Assembly (NCBI RefSeq): GCF_021462285.1
Contig: NZ_CP082787.1
Coordinates: forward strand, 558,001 to 622,000
DNA: 64,000 nucleotides
Reading direction: 5' to 3'
From: Serratia entomophila
GTDB taxonomy: Bacteria > Pseudomonadota > Gammaproteobacteria > Enterobacterales > Enterobacteriaceae
Shown here: piece after piece, positions 27,572 to 37,247 of the stretch
Position numbering within the stretch: position 1 is the first letter of the stretch
Layout of the letters: each line of letters begins with the position of its first letter
The notes under the pieces: model-generated
What the model was told of the DNA's origin: nothing
The model's database searches: none
What the model saw: only the letters and a program-made list of their open reading frames with translations
Position numbers and translations under genes: made by a program

Positions 27572-28516
27572 TTATTTCCCCTGTTTGCGGGCGTTTGCTG
27601 GAAAAACAGCCATATCGCTGCTTTTGTGGTTCTCAAACAGCGAAATCAGCCAGTCAATCAACACCCTGACCCGCGGCGCAAGGAAGCGTCCGGGCGGATA
27701 CATGATGTAAATCGGCATCGGCGGCGGCGGCGTTGCCGCCAGCACCTCGACCAATTCCCCCGTTTGCAACCAGGGCGCCAGCGAATAGCGCGCCGCCTGA
27801 ATCAGCCCCATACCGGCCCGGGCGCCGCTGGTGTAGGCGTCCGCGCCGCTCACGCTCAGCCGGGTGGGCAGTTCGCGCAGCTCCACCTTGCCGTCACGGC
27901 AGAATTCCAGCGGGTAATCCCGATTATTGGCGAGGGAGAAATACCCGACCATTTGATGATGTTCCAGGCTATCAAGGGAATGCGGCACGCCGAAGTTTTG
28001 CAGGTAGGCCGGGGAGGCGCAGGTCAGCTGCGGCAGCTGGGCGATGCGGCGCGCCACCAGGCTGTCGTCTTCGGTTTCCCAGGCGCGCAGCACGCAGTCC
28101 ACCCCCTCGCGCAGCAGATCGACGTGGGTATCGTTGGCGCCCAGCGCGAGGGTGATGTCGGGATAGCGCCGGTAAAAATCGTCCAGCGCCGGGATGACGA
28201 TTTCGCGCGCCAGCGAGTGCGGCATATCGATGCGCACCTTGCCGGCGGGTTGCAGTTTGTGGTGGCTGAACAGGGTGTCCGCTTCTTCCAGCGCGCCCAG
28301 TAGCTGCACGCAGCGCTGGTAATACAGCGCGCCTTCGCTGGTGATTTGCACCTGCCGGGTGGTGCGGATCAGCAGCCGCACGCCGAGACGCTGTTCCAGC
28401 CGTTTCAGCGCGTTGCTGACGGTGGCGCGCGGCAGCTGCAGGCGCTCGGCCGCCCGGCTGAAGCTGCCCAGCTCCACGATGCGGGTGAAAATGCGCATGG
28501 CCTGAATCTGATCCAT
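27572..28516 (-). CDS. LysR-family regulator
   Basis: A 314-residue LTTR with N-terminal winged helix (FSRAAERLQLPRATVSNALKRLEQRLGVRLL) and effector domain, of the CrgA/DmlR-like group with a C-terminal PPGRFLAPRVR stretch. It is divergent from the aldo-keto reductase gene (120 bases) and is probably its regulator. The effector is unknown. Confidence 0.85.
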   Translation of the reverse strand: MDQIQAMRIFTRIVELGSFSRAAERLQLPRATVSNALKRLEQRLGVRLLIRTTRQVQITSEGALYYQRCVQLLGALEEADTLFSHHKLQPAGKVRIDMPHSLAREIVIPALDDFYRRYPDITLALGANDTHVDLLREGVDCVLRAWETEDDSLVARRIAQLPQLTCASPAYLQNFGVPHSLDSLEHHQMVGYFSLANNRDYPLEFCRDGKVELRELPTRLSVSGADAYTSGARAGMGLIQAARYSLAPWLQTGELVEVLAATPPPPMPIYIMYPPGRFLAPRVRVLIDWLISLFENHKSSDMAVFPANARKQGK

Positions 28517-28636
28517 CTTGCTGCCCCGTATTGTTAGCGATTTTTGAACAGTGATGAGCTATCTGCATTATTTATCTTTGCAGCGTAAACAACCAGACTT
28601 TGTTGCGTTATCCATTCACGGCATGAGGGCAACACA

Positions 28637-29629
28637 ATGCAACAACGCAAATTAGGCAGCCAGGGTCCCGTCGTTTCCGCTTTGGGGTTGGGCTGCATGG
28701 GGATGAGCGATTTCTATTCGACCGGCGCCGATGAGCGTGAAGCCATCGCCACCCTGCATCGGGCGCTGGAGCTGGGCGTCACCCTGCTGGACACCGCCGA
28801 CATGTACGGCCCGCACACCAATGAGCAACTGGTGGGCAGGGCGATCAAGGGCAAGCGGCAGCAGGTGTTTTTAGCCACCAAATTCGGCATCCTGCGCGAT
28901 CCGTCCGATCCTGCGGTACGCGGCGTCAGCAGCCGGCCGGACTATATTCGCCGCTCGGTCGAGGGCAGCCTGCAGCGGCTGGGGGTGGATGAGATCGATC
29001 TCTACTACCAGCATCGGGTCGATCCGCAGGTGCCGATCGAAGATGTGGTAGGCACCATGGCGGATCTGATCCGCGAAGGCAAGATCCGTCATATCGGGCT
29101 GAGCGAAGCCTCGGTCGCGACGCTGGAGCGGGCGCACAAGGTGCATCCGATCGCTGCGCTGCAAACCGAGTATTCGCTGTGGACGCGCGACGCCGAAGAG
29201 GGCGCGCTGGCGGCCTGCGAACGGCTGGGCATCGGCTTCGTGCCATACAGCCCGCTGGGGCGCGGCTTCCTTACCGGCGCCATTCAACGGCCGGAGGATC
29301 TGGCCGCCGACGATTTCCGCCGCAGCAATCCGCGTTTTCAGGGGGAGAATTTTGCCCGCAATTTGGCGCTGGTGGAGAAAGTCGGGGAGCTGGCGGCGCA
29401 GAAGGGCGTTAAACCTTCGCAGCTGGCGCTGGCCTGGGTGCTGGCGCAGGGCGAGCATATCGTGCCGATCCCGGGCACCAAGCGCCGTCGTTATCTGGAG
29501 GAGAACATCGCCGCGGCGGATCTGACGCTGAGTGCAGAGGAACTGGCGGCAATCGAAGCGGTGTTCCCGCGGCAGGCGGCGGCGGGCGATCGCTACGGCG
29601 CAGAGTCGATGACCTTAATCAACGGCTAA
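28637..29629 (+). CDS. Aldo/keto reductase
   Basis: A 330-residue AKR of the family with [11 protein letters not shown] near the N-terminus (YakC/AKR13-like). The catalytic tetrad is visible: Asp and Tyr in LDTADMYG, Lys in LATKFG and His in YYQHRVD. NADPH site: [14 protein letters not shown] and [14 protein letters not shown]. It presumably reduces aldehydes; the physiological substrate is unknown. Divergent LysR neighbour. Confidence 0.88.
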   Translation: MQQRKLGSQGPVVSALGLGCMGMSDFYSTGADEREAIATLHRALELGVTLLDTADMYGPHTNEQLVGRAIKGKRQQVFLATKFGILRDPSDPAVRGVSSRPDYIRRSVEGSLQRLGVDEIDLYYQHRVDPQVPIEDVVGTMADLIREGKIRHIGLSEASVATLERAHKVHPIAALQTEYSLWTRDAEEGALAACERLGIGFVPYSPLGRGFLTGAIQRPEDLAADDFRRSNPRFQGENFARNLALVEKVGELAAQKGVKPSQLALAWVLAQGEHIVPIPGTKRRRYLEENIAAADLTLSAEELAAIEAVFPRQAAAGDRYGAESMTLING

Positions 29630-29634
29630 AAAAA

Positions 29635-29657
29635 GGGCGCAGCCTGCAGCTGCGCCC
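29635..29657. terminator. Bidirectional terminator between aldo/keto reductase and rsmC
   Basis: GGGCGCAGC-CTGCA-GCTGCGCCC is a nine-base-pair stem. An A-run precedes it (a T-run for the minus-strand rsmC) and CGTTT follows. It sits between convergent stops. Confidence 0.85.
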
Positions 29658-29679
29658 CGTTTGCCTGCGGCGAAAAAGA

Positions 29680-30726
29680 TTATTTCTTTTTCTTCTTCGG
29701 ATCGCGCGGCGGCCGGCCGACGGTGGCCTGATAGACTTTAAAGCGGCCGTTTTGCGCCAGCACTTCGTGGCTGCCGAAGGTGGCGTCCAGAATATCCGGG
29801 TACGGCAGGAAGGCGTTGGCCACGATGCGCAGGCTACCGCCGATCGGCAGGTGTTTCAGCGCGCCGCGGATCAGGGTTTCCGCCGCGGTCAGGCTGGTCT
29901 GCAGACCGTCGTGGAACGGCGGGTTGGAAATGATCATGTCGAAGCGGCCGGTAATGTCGGAGTAGACGTTACTGACGATCACTTCACCCTCGATGCCGTT
30001 GGCGGCCAGGGTCGCACGGCTGGATTCCACCGCGGCGGCGTTCACGTCGCTCAGGGTCAGCTTAACCTTCGGCGACAGTTTGGACAGCACCGAAGCCATC
30101 ACCCCGGCGCCGCAGCCCACGTCCAGCACTTTGCCCTTCATGTGTTTTTCCAGGGTCGACAACAGCAGCGAGCTGCCGACGTCCAGGCCGTCGCGGCTGA
30201 ACACGCCCGGCAGGGTTTTCACTTCCAGATCGTGCAGCTGATAGCTGTCCCACCAGTCGGCCAGGTCGAATTCGGCCTGTACGTCCAGGCGGCCGTGGTA
30301 CAGGCCGCAGCGGCGAGCGCTGTCGACCTTCACCAGCCTGGCGTAGCCCTCCACCATTTGATCCGCGCTGCGCACGCCGCTGCGGTTCTCGCCCACCACG
30401 AACACTTCCGCGCCCACCGGCAGCAGCGCCAGGATGTTGCACAGCTGGAACTGCGCTTCCTGCTTGCTCTTCGGCCAGTAGTAAATCAGCGTGTCGCAGC
30501 CGGCAACGAATTCGGCATCGACGGTCAGGCCGAACTGCACGTTGTCGCCCATCGCCCGGTTCAGTAACTGCCAGTGATGGTATTGCTGGGTATGGACACG
30601 CACATCCGCGGCCTCGAATTGGGCCGGCAGGGTATCCTGCAGGTCACCGGCGAACAGAACGCGGCGTTCGATAAACTCATCACTGTGGCGCAGCATGACT
30701 TCACTGGCGGGGGTTAATGCAGACAT
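29680..30726 (-). CDS. rsmC: RsmC: 16S rRNA (guanine-1207-N2)-methyltransferase
   Basis: A 348-residue protein with the N-terminal RsmC-like domain and a C-terminal SAM-binding domain ([15 protein letters not shown], residues about 200-214) with the N-methyltransferase motif NPPFHDG. Family length is about 340. The start at ATG 30726 matches the family N-terminus ([16 protein letters not shown]). The C-terminus carries a lysine run. It modifies G1207 of 16S rRNA in the 30S subunit. Divergent from holD. Confidence 0.95.
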   Translation of the reverse strand: MSALTPASEVMLRHSDEFIERRVLFAGDLQDTLPAQFEAADVRVHTQQYHHWQLLNRAMGDNVQFGLTVDAEFVAGCDTLIYYWPKSKQEAQFQLCNILALLPVGAEVFVVGENRSGVRSADQMVEGYARLVKVDSARRCGLYHGRLDVQAEFDLADWWDSYQLHDLEVKTLPGVFSRDGLDVGSSLLLSTLEKHMKGKVLDVGCGAGVMASVLSKLSPKVKLTLSDVNAAAVESSRATLAANGIEGEVIVSNVYSDITGRFDMIISNPPFHDGLQTSLTAAETLIRGALKHLPIGGSLRIVANAFLPYPDILDATFGSHEVLAQNGRFKVYQATVGRPPRDPKKKKK

Positions 30727-30912
30727 CAGGTTTTGGCTCCTAGAAATTAGACCGGGGATTATAGAGCTTTGCGGCGATATGTTCGACGGGTTTATACCCA
30801 ATAGCTTGCCGGCCCCCGAAAGATGCAGGGGATGTTGGCGCGGGCTGCGCGGGTTTGTTAGCATAGCGCGGCGCATGGCAGGCATGGCGCACCACAACGG
30901 GTAAGGATCGGC

Positions 30913-31350
30913 ATGGCATCAAAACGCGACTGGCTGTTACAACAACTGGGTATCACGCAGTGGACATTGCGCCGCCCGGCGGCGTTGCAGGGCGAAGTGG
31001 CGGTCAGCCTGCCGCCCGGCGCGCGTTTGCTCGTTGTGGCGCAGGCGCAGCCCGATCCGCAGGATCCGCTGTTTTGCGACGTGCTGCGCAGCCTGGGGCT
31101 GACGCCGGCGCAAACCTACGGCCTGACGCCGGAGCAGGTGGCGATGCTGCCCGAAGATACCGAATGCAACAGTTGGCGGCTGGGCGTAGCGGAGCCGCTT
31201 GCGGTGACCGGCGCGCAGCTACACAGCCCGGCGTTGGCCGAGCTTTCTCAAGATGCGGGGGCCAAGCGCGCCCTCTGGCAGCAGATTTGTCATCATGAAC
31301 AGTATTTCTACCCTGACGGCGGCCGATCTGGTCACGGCGTTCAAGATTGA
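30913..31350 (+). CDS. holD: HolD: DNA polymerase III psi subunit
   Basis: A 145-residue protein matching psi in length and sequence ([19 protein letters not shown] at the N-terminus). Psi bridges the clamp loader and the chi subunit, which contacts SSB. Its 3' end overlaps rimI by 56 bases, as in E. coli where the two also overlap. ATG 30913 follows AAGGA. Confidence 0.92.
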   Translation: MASKRDWLLQQLGITQWTLRRPAALQGEVAVSLPPGARLLVVAQAQPDPQDPLFCDVLRSLGLTPAQTYGLTPEQVAMLPEDTECNSWRLGVAEPLAVTGAQLHSPALAELSQDAGAKRALWQQICHHEQYFYPDGGRSGHGVQD

Positions 31351-31738
31351 GCGGGCCAGCCACGCCTTTCCCTGGACGGAAGCCACCTTCGCCAGCAACC
31401 AGGGCGAACGTTACCTTAACCTGAAACTGAGCGCCGAAGGGCAGATGGCGGGCTTCGCCATCACCCAAATCGTGTTGGACGAAGCCACGCTGTTCAACAT
31501 CGCGATTCATCCGGACTGGCAGCGCCGGGGCTTTGGCCGCACCTTGCTGAACGCGCTGATTGAGCAGCTGGAAAGCCGCGGCGTGGTCACGCTGTGGCTG
31601 GAAGTGCGCGCCTCCAACGGCGCGGCTATCGCGCTGTATGAAGATCTCGGTTTCAACGAAGTGACCCTGCGCCGCAATTACTACCCCAGCGCCAACGGCC
31701 GCGAAGACGCGATCGTGATGGCGCTGCCGCTGGCTTAG
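31295..31738 (+). CDS. rimI: RimI: ribosomal protein bS18 N-alanine acetyltransferase
   Basis: A 147-residue GNAT acetyltransferase very close to E. coli RimI: HAFPW, FASNQGERYLN, the acetyl-CoA loop RRGFGRTLL, and YEDLGFNE with the catalytic C-terminal Tyr region RRNYYP. ATG 31295 gives the E. coli N-terminus (MNSIS). In E. coli yjjG follows; here the next gene is prfC. Confidence 0.95.
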   Translation: MNSISTLTAADLVTAFKIERASHAFPWTEATFASNQGERYLNLKLSAEGQMAGFAITQIVLDEATLFNIAIHPDWQRRGFGRTLLNALIEQLESRGVVTLWLEVRASNGAAIALYEDLGFNEVTLRRNYYPSANGREDAIVMALPLA

Positions 31739-31899
31739 CCGGCGCCGGATGTTTCTCGCCGGGAAAAGCATTGATTGTCACCGGTTGGCAAATCAGCGAA
31801 AATGCCCGGCTATTATCTTTTATTTACCGCTTTGCCTGGCGCCGCTGTGGCGCGTTCTGATGATGTCGCAGGGCGGACTAACCGTAGAACCTGAAAAAC

Positions 31900-33489
31900 A
31901 TGTCTCCTAGTGAATTTGCCCGCGAAGTCTCGAAAAGAAGAACTTTCGCCATCATCTCGCACCCCGACGCCGGTAAAACCACCATTACCGAAAAGGTGTT
32001 GTTGTTCGGACAGGCGATCCAAACCGCCGGTACGGTAAAGGGCCGCGGCTCGAACCAGCACGCCAAGTCCGACTGGATGGAAATGGAAAAGCAGCGTGGG
32101 ATCTCGATCACCACCTCGGTGATGCAGTTCCCGTATCGCGACAGCCTGGTTAACCTGCTGGATACCCCGGGGCACGAAGACTTCTCTGAAGATACCTACC
32201 GCACCCTGACCGCGGTCGACTGCTGCCTGATGGTGATCGACGCCGCCAAGGGCGTCGAGGATCGTACCCGCAAGCTGATGGAAGTCACCCGCCTGCGCGA
32301 TACGCCGATCCTGACCTTCATGAACAAGCTGGACCGCGACATCCGCGATCCGATGGAAGTGATGGACGAAGTCGAGCGCGAGCTGAAGATCGCCTGTTCG
32401 CCGATCACCTGGCCCATCGGCTGCGGCAAGCTGTTCAAAGGGGTTTATCATCTGTACAAGGATGAAACCTACCTGTACCAGACCGGTAAAGGCCACACCA
32501 TTCAGGAAGTGCGCATCGTCAAAGGCCTGGACAACCCGGAGCTGGACGCGGCGGTGGGCGAAGAGCTGGCGGCGCAGCTGCGCGAAGAGCTGGAGCTGGT
32601 GCAGGGCGCTTCCCACGAATTCGATCGGGAAGCCTTCCTGAGCGGCGAACTGACGCCGGTGTTCTTCGGCACCGCGCTGGGCAACTTCGGCGTGGATCAT
32701 ATGTTGGACGGTCTGGTGGCCTGGGCGCCTGCGCCGATGCCGCGCAAAACCGACACCCGCGAAGTGGTGGCGGCGGAAGAGAAATTCACCGGCTTCGTGT
32801 TCAAGATCCAGGCCAATATGGATCCGAAACACCGTGACCGCGTGGCCTTTATGCGCGTGGTGTCCGGCCGTTACGAAAAAGGCATGAAGCTGCGCCAGGT
32901 GCGCACCGGCAAAGACGTGGTGATTTCCGATGCGCTGACCTTTATGGCCGGCGACCGTTCACACGTGGAAGAAGCCTACCCGGGCGACATCATCGGCCTG
33001 CACAACCACGGCACCATTCAAATCGGCGACACCTTCACCCAGGGTGAAGACATGAAGTTCACCGGCATCCCGAACTTCGCCCCTGAGCTGTTCCGCCGTA
33101 TCCGCCTGCGCGATCCGCTGAAGCAGAAGCAGCTGCTGAAGGGCCTGGTGCAGCTGTCTGAAGAAGGCGCGGTGCAGGTGTTCCGCCCGATTGCCAACAA
33201 CGACCTGATCGTCGGCGCAGTCGGTGTGCTGCAGTTTGACGTGGTGGTGGCGCGCCTGAAAAGCGAATACAACGTGGAAGCGCTGTATGAGTCGGTCAAC
33301 GTGTCGACCGCCCGCTGGGTCGAGTGCAGCGACGTGAAGAAATTCGAAGAATTCAAGCGCAAGAACGAGCTCAACCTGGCGCTGGACGGTGGCGACAACC
33401 TGTCCTACATCGCGCCGACCATGGTTAACCTCAACCTGACGCAGGAACGTTATCCTGAAGTGGTGTTCCGCAAAACGCGCGAACACTAA
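31900..33489 (+). CDS. prfC: PrfC: peptide chain release factor 3
   Basis: A 529-residue translational GTPase of the usual length. G1 loop HPDAGKTT, G2 ITTSVM, G3 DTPGHEDF and G4 NKLD are present. It recycles RF1/RF2 from the ribosome after termination. ATG at 31900 matches the family start ([22 protein letters not shown]). The upstream 161 bases hold its promoter; no other gene is seen there. Confidence 0.97.
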   Translation: MSPSEFAREVSKRRTFAIISHPDAGKTTITEKVLLFGQAIQTAGTVKGRGSNQHAKSDWMEMEKQRGISITTSVMQFPYRDSLVNLLDTPGHEDFSEDTYRTLTAVDCCLMVIDAAKGVEDRTRKLMEVTRLRDTPILTFMNKLDRDIRDPMEVMDEVERELKIACSPITWPIGCGKLFKGVYHLYKDETYLYQTGKGHTIQEVRIVKGLDNPELDAAVGEELAAQLREELELVQGASHEFDREAFLSGELTPVFFGTALGNFGVDHMLDGLVAWAPAPMPRKTDTREVVAAEEKFTGFVFKIQANMDPKHRDRVAFMRVVSGRYEKGMKLRQVRTGKDVVISDALTFMAGDRSHVEEAYPGDIIGLHNHGTIQIGDTFTQGEDMKFTGIPNFAPELFRRIRLRDPLKQKQLLKGLVQLSEEGAVQVFRPIANNDLIVGAVGVLQFDVVVARLKSEYNVEALYESVNVSTARWVECSDVKKFEEFKRKNELNLALDGGDNLSYIAPTMVNLNLTQERYPEVVFRKTREH

Positions 33490-33499
33490 CAGCACCGCC

Positions 33500-33526
33500 G
33501 GGCGCCTCAGGGCGCCCTGTTTTTAT
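33500..33526 (+). terminator. prfC terminator
   Basis: GGGCGCC-TCAG-GGCGCCC stem followed by TGTTTTTATT, 11 bases after the prfC stop. Confidence 0.88.
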
Positions 33527-33989
33527 TCCGCTAATTAATAAACCTCTCTCACCAGTCCCCCGCAGACCCGCGGCGCTGCCGCCGGCACCCGTCGTCTGCT
33601 GCATTTTCTGTCCTATGGTCTATATTTAATAGGGCGCCCTGCGTCGACCAAGATTAAATCACTGCTATTTTTTGAATATTTAGCGAGTTATTCGGCAGTG
33701 TTGCCGATTGGCGACAGGGTGTTTGTTTTAATATCAATAAGTTATGTTTTTTTCCGTATCGGACCCGGATGGTTGTCGCCAAATGGCGACGGTTTTTAGT
33801 CTGTATATTGAACGATTATTTCTATGTTTTTGATTTTAAATTAAATTTAAAAATTGGCACAGGCATTGCAAAAGTTCTGGTGTGAACGCTTGATTGTATA
33901 GAAATCGTGAAGTGTTTACCGAATGGGCCGCGTTATGGCGGCTGACGGCTTCCAGCCGATTTGGGAGCCACAACAAAAGGAAGAGATCG
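33518..33989. promoter_or_regulatory. osmY upstream region
   Basis: A 470-base gap without a coding gene. The last 150 bases before osmY are very AT-rich. Apart from the twin hairpins, a TGTATAGAAATC segment at 33894-33905 could include an osmY -10 element (TATAGA, 33896-33901). osmY of E. coli is sigma-S dependent; I could not fix the promoter here. SD AGGAAGAG lies at 33978-33985. Confidence 0.4.
33699..33796 (+). other. Twin hairpins in the prfC-osmY gap; possible sRNA 3' end
   Basis: TGTTGCC-GATT-GGCGACA (33699-33716) is followed by GGGTGTTTGTTTT. The similar GTCGCC-AAAT-GGCGAC (33775-33790) is followed by GGTTTTTAG. Both have plus-strand T-rich tails and share the GGCGAC arm. They lie after the prfC terminator and 190-290 bases before osmY, so they may end a short non-coding transcript or be a repeated protein site. 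No clear promoter for it is seen. Confidence 0.4.
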
Positions 33990-34604
33990 ATGAAAAATAC
34001 TAAATTTGCACAATCGCTGATGGCTGTCGTTTTGGGTTCTGTTCTGGTGAGCGGCAGTGCGCTGGCTGAAGACGGTTTGCTCAACAAAGCGTCAAGCGCC
34101 GCTGATAGCGCGGGTGCCAAAATCGATAGCTCCATGAAAAAAGTTGACGGCTATATGGATGACAGCGCCACAACGGCTAAAGTTAAAGCAGCGCTGGTGG
34201 ATGATAAAGCCATCAAAAGCACCGATATCTCGGTGAAAACCGAAAAAGGCGTGGTGACCCTGAGCGGCTTTGTCGGCAGCCAGGCGCAGGCCGAACAAGC
34301 GGTTGCCGTGGCCGGCAAAGTGGAAGGCGTTAAGTCCGTCAGCGACAAGCTGCACGTGAAAGACGAAGCCAAGCAGTCGGTGAAGGCTTACGCCGGTGAT
34401 ACCGCCACCACCAGCGAACTGAAAGCCAAGCTGCTGGCCGATGACATCGTGCCTTCACGCAATGTGAAAGTGGAAACCACCGACGGCGTGGTGCAGCTTT
34501 CCGGCGAAGTGAAAACGCAGGCGCAGTCCGATCGCGCAGAAAGCATCGCCAAGGCGATCGACGGCGTGAAGAGCGTGAAGAACGACCTGGCGGTTAAACC
34601 TTAA
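33990..34604 (+). CDS. osmY: OsmY: periplasmic BON-domain stress protein
   Basis: A 204-residue secreted protein. Signal peptide at residues 1-26 (cleavage after SALA), then two BON domains (about 55-125 and 134-204), each with GVVTLSG or GVVQLSG. In E. coli it is induced by osmotic stress and stationary phase and acts as a periplasmic chaperone. ATG 33990 is chosen since the signal peptide begins there. First of a small stress-gene group with ytjA and a csbD-like gene. Confidence 0.93.
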   Translation: MKNTKFAQSLMAVVLGSVLVSGSALAEDGLLNKASSAADSAGAKIDSSMKKVDGYMDDSATTAKVKAALVDDKAIKSTDISVKTEKGVVTLSGFVGSQAQAEQAVAVAGKVEGVKSVSDKLHVKDEAKQSVKAYAGDTATTSELKAKLLADDIVPSRNVKVETTDGVVQLSGEVKTQAQSDRAESIAKAIDGVKSVKNDLAVKP

Positions 34605-34762
34605 TATTGACGTAGACGGTTAACGACGAGCACCAAATTCCGGGCTGGCCGTGCGGCTTGCCCGGAATGCACCACCAAAAAAAGAAACTGACCCGCAACC
34701 TGCGCCACTCTGTGAAGAGTGCCGGCTGCGATGTGTTTTTTCACTATGGTAAGGAGAGGCTT

Positions 34763-34924
34763 ATGTTTCGTTGGGGCATTATCTTTTTAGTTATCGCGTT
34801 GATTGCTGCGGCATTGGGGTTCGGGACGCTGGCGGGCACCGCCGCCTGGGCCGCTAAAATTGTCTTTGTCGTGGGTATCATCCTGTTCCTGGTCAGCCTG
34901 TTTACCGGCCGTCGACGTCCTTAG
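34763..34924 (+). CDS. ytjA: YtjA: small DUF1328 membrane protein
   Basis: A 53-residue protein with two hydrophobic helices (about 3-24 and 30-47) and a basic C-terminus (TGRRRP). Same length and context (between osmY and yjjU) as E. coli YtjA. SD AAGGAGAGG at 34751-34759. Function unknown; its place after osmY suggests a stress-related membrane role. Confidence 0.88.
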   Translation: MFRWGIIFLVIALIAAALGFGTLAGTAAWAAKIVFVVGIILFLVSLFTGRRRP

Positions 34925-34981
34925 CTTTCCTTCAAAGTGTAACAAAGCTTAATTCCTTTTCTCGCAGCAGGGGGGCAAGTC

Positions 34982-35167
34982 ATGAACAGCGACATCATCC
35001 TCGGACGCTGGAAACAGCTGAAAGGCCAGGTATGGCAGGCATGGGCGGAATGGTCCGGCAGTGACTGCGCCTGGCTGGCCGGGAGCAATGACTTCCTCTC
35101 TGGCGTACTGCAGGAGGATTACGGAAGAGAGCAAGACGCGGTATCCTCGGAGAAAACGTCTCACTGA
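34982..35167 (+). CDS. CsbD-family small stress protein
   Basis: A 61-residue protein with the CsbD pattern: GRWKQLKGQVWQAWAEW at residues 8-24 and GVLQEDYG near residue 41. It is very polar otherwise. CsbD/YjbJ proteins are general stress proteins of unknown function. Not found at this position in E. coli. Preceded by GCAGGGGGG at 34966-34974. The yjjU TTG start follows 11 bases after its stop. Confidence 0.8.
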   Translation: MNSDIILGRWKQLKGQVWQAWAEWSGSDCAWLAGSNDFLSGVLQEDYGREQDAVSSEKTSH

Positions 35168-35177
35168 GGATGCTGCG

Positions 35178-36284
35178 TTGGGATACAGAATACCCATCAC
35201 GCTCGGCAATATAGAACCGCTGGCGTATAAACCTTACCGGCCCGGCAAGATGGCGCTGGTATGTGAAGGGGGCGGGCAGCGCGGCATTTTTACCGCCGGC
35301 GTGCTGGACGAGTTCCAGCGAGCCCGCTTTAACCCCTTCGATCTGATGATCGGCACCTCCGCCGGTGCGCAAAACCTGTCGGCTTATATTTGCGGACAGA
35401 TGGGCTATGCGCGGCGGGTTATCACCCGCTACACCACCTCCGCACAATTCTTCAACCCGCTGCGCTTTGTGCGCGGCGGTCATCTTATCGACCTCGACTG
35501 GCTGATCGACATCACCTCGCAGCAGCTGCCGCTGGCGATGGACGCGGCGGAAAAGCATTTGACCGACGGCCGCGAGTTTCTGATGTGCGCCTGCCGCAGC
35601 GACGACTTCGAACCAACCTACTTGCCGGCGCATCGCGACAGCTGGCTGCCGGCGATCAAAGCCTCCAGCGCCATTCCCGGCTTTTATCGCATGGGGGTGG
35701 AGCTGGACGGCGTCAGCTATCAGGACGGCGGCATCAGCGACGCTATCCCGGTCGAAGAGGCCTATCGCCGCGGCGCGGACACCATCGTGGTGATCCGCAC
35801 CGTGCCTTCGCAGATGTACTACACGCCGCAGTGGATGAAGCGCATGGAGCACTGGCTCAGCGAAAGCAGCCTGCAGCAGATGGTGCGCATCCTGCAGCAC
35901 CATGAGCAAAGCTATCACCGCATTCAGCAGTTTATCGAGAAGCCGCCGGGCAAGCTGCGCATCTTCGAGATCTTCCCGCCGAAGCCGCTGGCCAGCAATG
36001 CGCTTGGCAGCCGGTTGACCTCGCTCAATCAGGATTATCACCTGGGGCGCCGCTGTGGCCGCTACTTCCTGGCGACCGTCGGCCACTGGCTGTTGGAGCA
36101 GGAGAAGCTGGACGGCATGAAGGTGAAAAAGGCGCTGTCGCGCCGGCTGATCCAACCGGAAAATGTCAGGATGCCGTCGCCGATCGTCACCGATATCAGC
36201 CTGCCGCAGGATCTTGCCGTGCAGCCGGAAGCCAATCTGGCGGCGCCGAAAATCATTCTGCCGGGTGACGGCGGCACGCCATGA
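35178..36284 (+). CDS. yjjU: YjjU: patatin-like phospholipase
   Basis: A 368-residue patatin-family protein. The oxyanion loop GGGQRGIF, nucleophile GTSAGA and catalytic Asp in DGGISDAIP are all present. It follows E. coli YjjU almost end to end. The TTG at 35178 aligns with the E. coli initiator (LGYRIPITLGN against MGQRIPVTLGN) and has a GAGGA SD at 35165-35169, so I prefer it to upstream codons. It overlaps yjjV by four bases. Confidence 0.9.
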   Translation: MGYRIPITLGNIEPLAYKPYRPGKMALVCEGGGQRGIFTAGVLDEFQRARFNPFDLMIGTSAGAQNLSAYICGQMGYARRVITRYTTSAQFFNPLRFVRGGHLIDLDWLIDITSQQLPLAMDAAEKHLTDGREFLMCACRSDDFEPTYLPAHRDSWLPAIKASSAIPGFYRMGVELDGVSYQDGGISDAIPVEEAYRRGADTIVVIRTVPSQMYYTPQWMKRMEHWLSESSLQQMVRILQHHEQSYHRIQQFIEKPPGKLRIFEIFPPKPLASNALGSRLTSLNQDYHLGRRCGRYFLATVGHWLLEQEKLDGMKVKKALSRRLIQPENVRMPSPIVTDISLPQDLAVQPEANLAAPKIILPGDGGTP

Positions 36285-37063
36285 GCCGCGTGTTCACCGA
36301 TACCCATTGCCATTTCGATTTCCCGCCGTTCAGCGGGCACGAGGCAGCAAGCCTGGCGCTGGCCGGGCAGGCCGGGGTGCGGAACATTATCGTGCCGACG
36401 GTCACCGCCGACCGCTTCGTGCGGGTGCTGAAGCTGGCGCACGACCACCCGCCGCTGTTTGCCGCGCTGGGGCTGCACCCGCTGTATATCGCCCAGCACG
36501 GTGAGGCGCAGCTGGAACAGCTGGCGGCGTTTTTGGCCAGCCAGCCGCCCAAGCTGGTGGCGGTCGGGGAAATCGGCCTCGATCTGTATATGGAAAACCC
36601 GCAGTTTGATCGCCAGCAGCGGCTGCTGGCAGCTCAGCTGAAGTTGGCGAAGAAGCACGATCTGCCGGTGATTTTGCACTCGCGCCGCACCCACGATCAG
36701 CTGGCGGCGGCGCTGCGTCGCCTGGCCGTACCGCGCCGCGGCGTGGTGCACGGTTTCGCCGGCAGCCTGTCGCAGGCGCAGGCGTTCGTTCGTCTCGGCT
36801 ATTTTATCGGCGTGGGCGGCACCATCAGCTACGCGCGGGCGCAGAAAACGCGCGCTGTGATGGCGCAGCTGCCGCTAAGCGCGCTGTTGCTGGAAACCGA
36901 TGCGCCCGATATGCCGTTGGCGGGCTATCAGGGGCAACCGAACCGCCCGGAGCGCGCCGCTGAGGTGTTTCAGGCGTTGTGCCAATTGCGGCCCGAACCG
37001 GCGGACGAAATCGCCGAGGCGCTGCAGCGCAACGCGCAGACGCTGTTTGCGCTTCCCGCATAA
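36281..37063 (+). CDS. yjjV: YjjV: TatD-family metal-dependent hydrolase
   Basis: A 260-residue TatD-type TIM barrel. Metal and catalytic motifs: DTHCHFD (HxH), GEIGLD, HSRR, HGFAG and ETDAPDMP. E. coli YjjV is 259 residues. It is a putative deoxyribonuclease of unproven role. ATGA overlap with yjjU; it is followed by the regulatory region of the nucleoside permease gene. Confidence 0.93.
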   Translation: MSRVFTDTHCHFDFPPFSGHEAASLALAGQAGVRNIIVPTVTADRFVRVLKLAHDHPPLFAALGLHPLYIAQHGEAQLEQLAAFLASQPPKLVAVGEIGLDLYMENPQFDRQQRLLAAQLKLAKKHDLPVILHSRRTHDQLAAALRRLAVPRRGVVHGFAGSLSQAQAFVRLGYFIGVGGTISYARAQKTRAVMAQLPLSALLLETDAPDMPLAGYQGQPNRPERAAEVFQALCQLRPEPADEIAEALQRNAQTLFALPA

Positions 37064-37071
37064 ACGTGACA

Positions 37072-37169
37072 ATAACGTGATGATTATCACGTTATAAGAT
37101 TTTCATTTGCTTCCTGTTGTATACATTTGTGACATAAATCGGGGCGAGTGACGCCTCGCCCAGTATAAT
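37072..37169 (+). promoter_or_regulatory. CRP/CytR-type promoter of the nucleoside permease
   Basis: A -10 box TATAAT is at 37164-37169 with no good -35. TGTGA-N6-TCGGG (37128-37143) is centred about -40.5 and CGTGA-N6-TCACG (37076-37091), within a perfect 24-base inverted repeat at 37072-37095, about -92.5. Tandem CRP sites with this spacing are the hallmark of CytR-regulated E. coli promoters such as deoP2. Confidence 0.65.
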
Positions 37170-37247
37170 CCCCCCGAAACCTCTTATTGGCAAACCTCCC
37201 GCCACGGGCAGGGATGCATTTCATTTTTCGCAACAGGGATACTTTGC

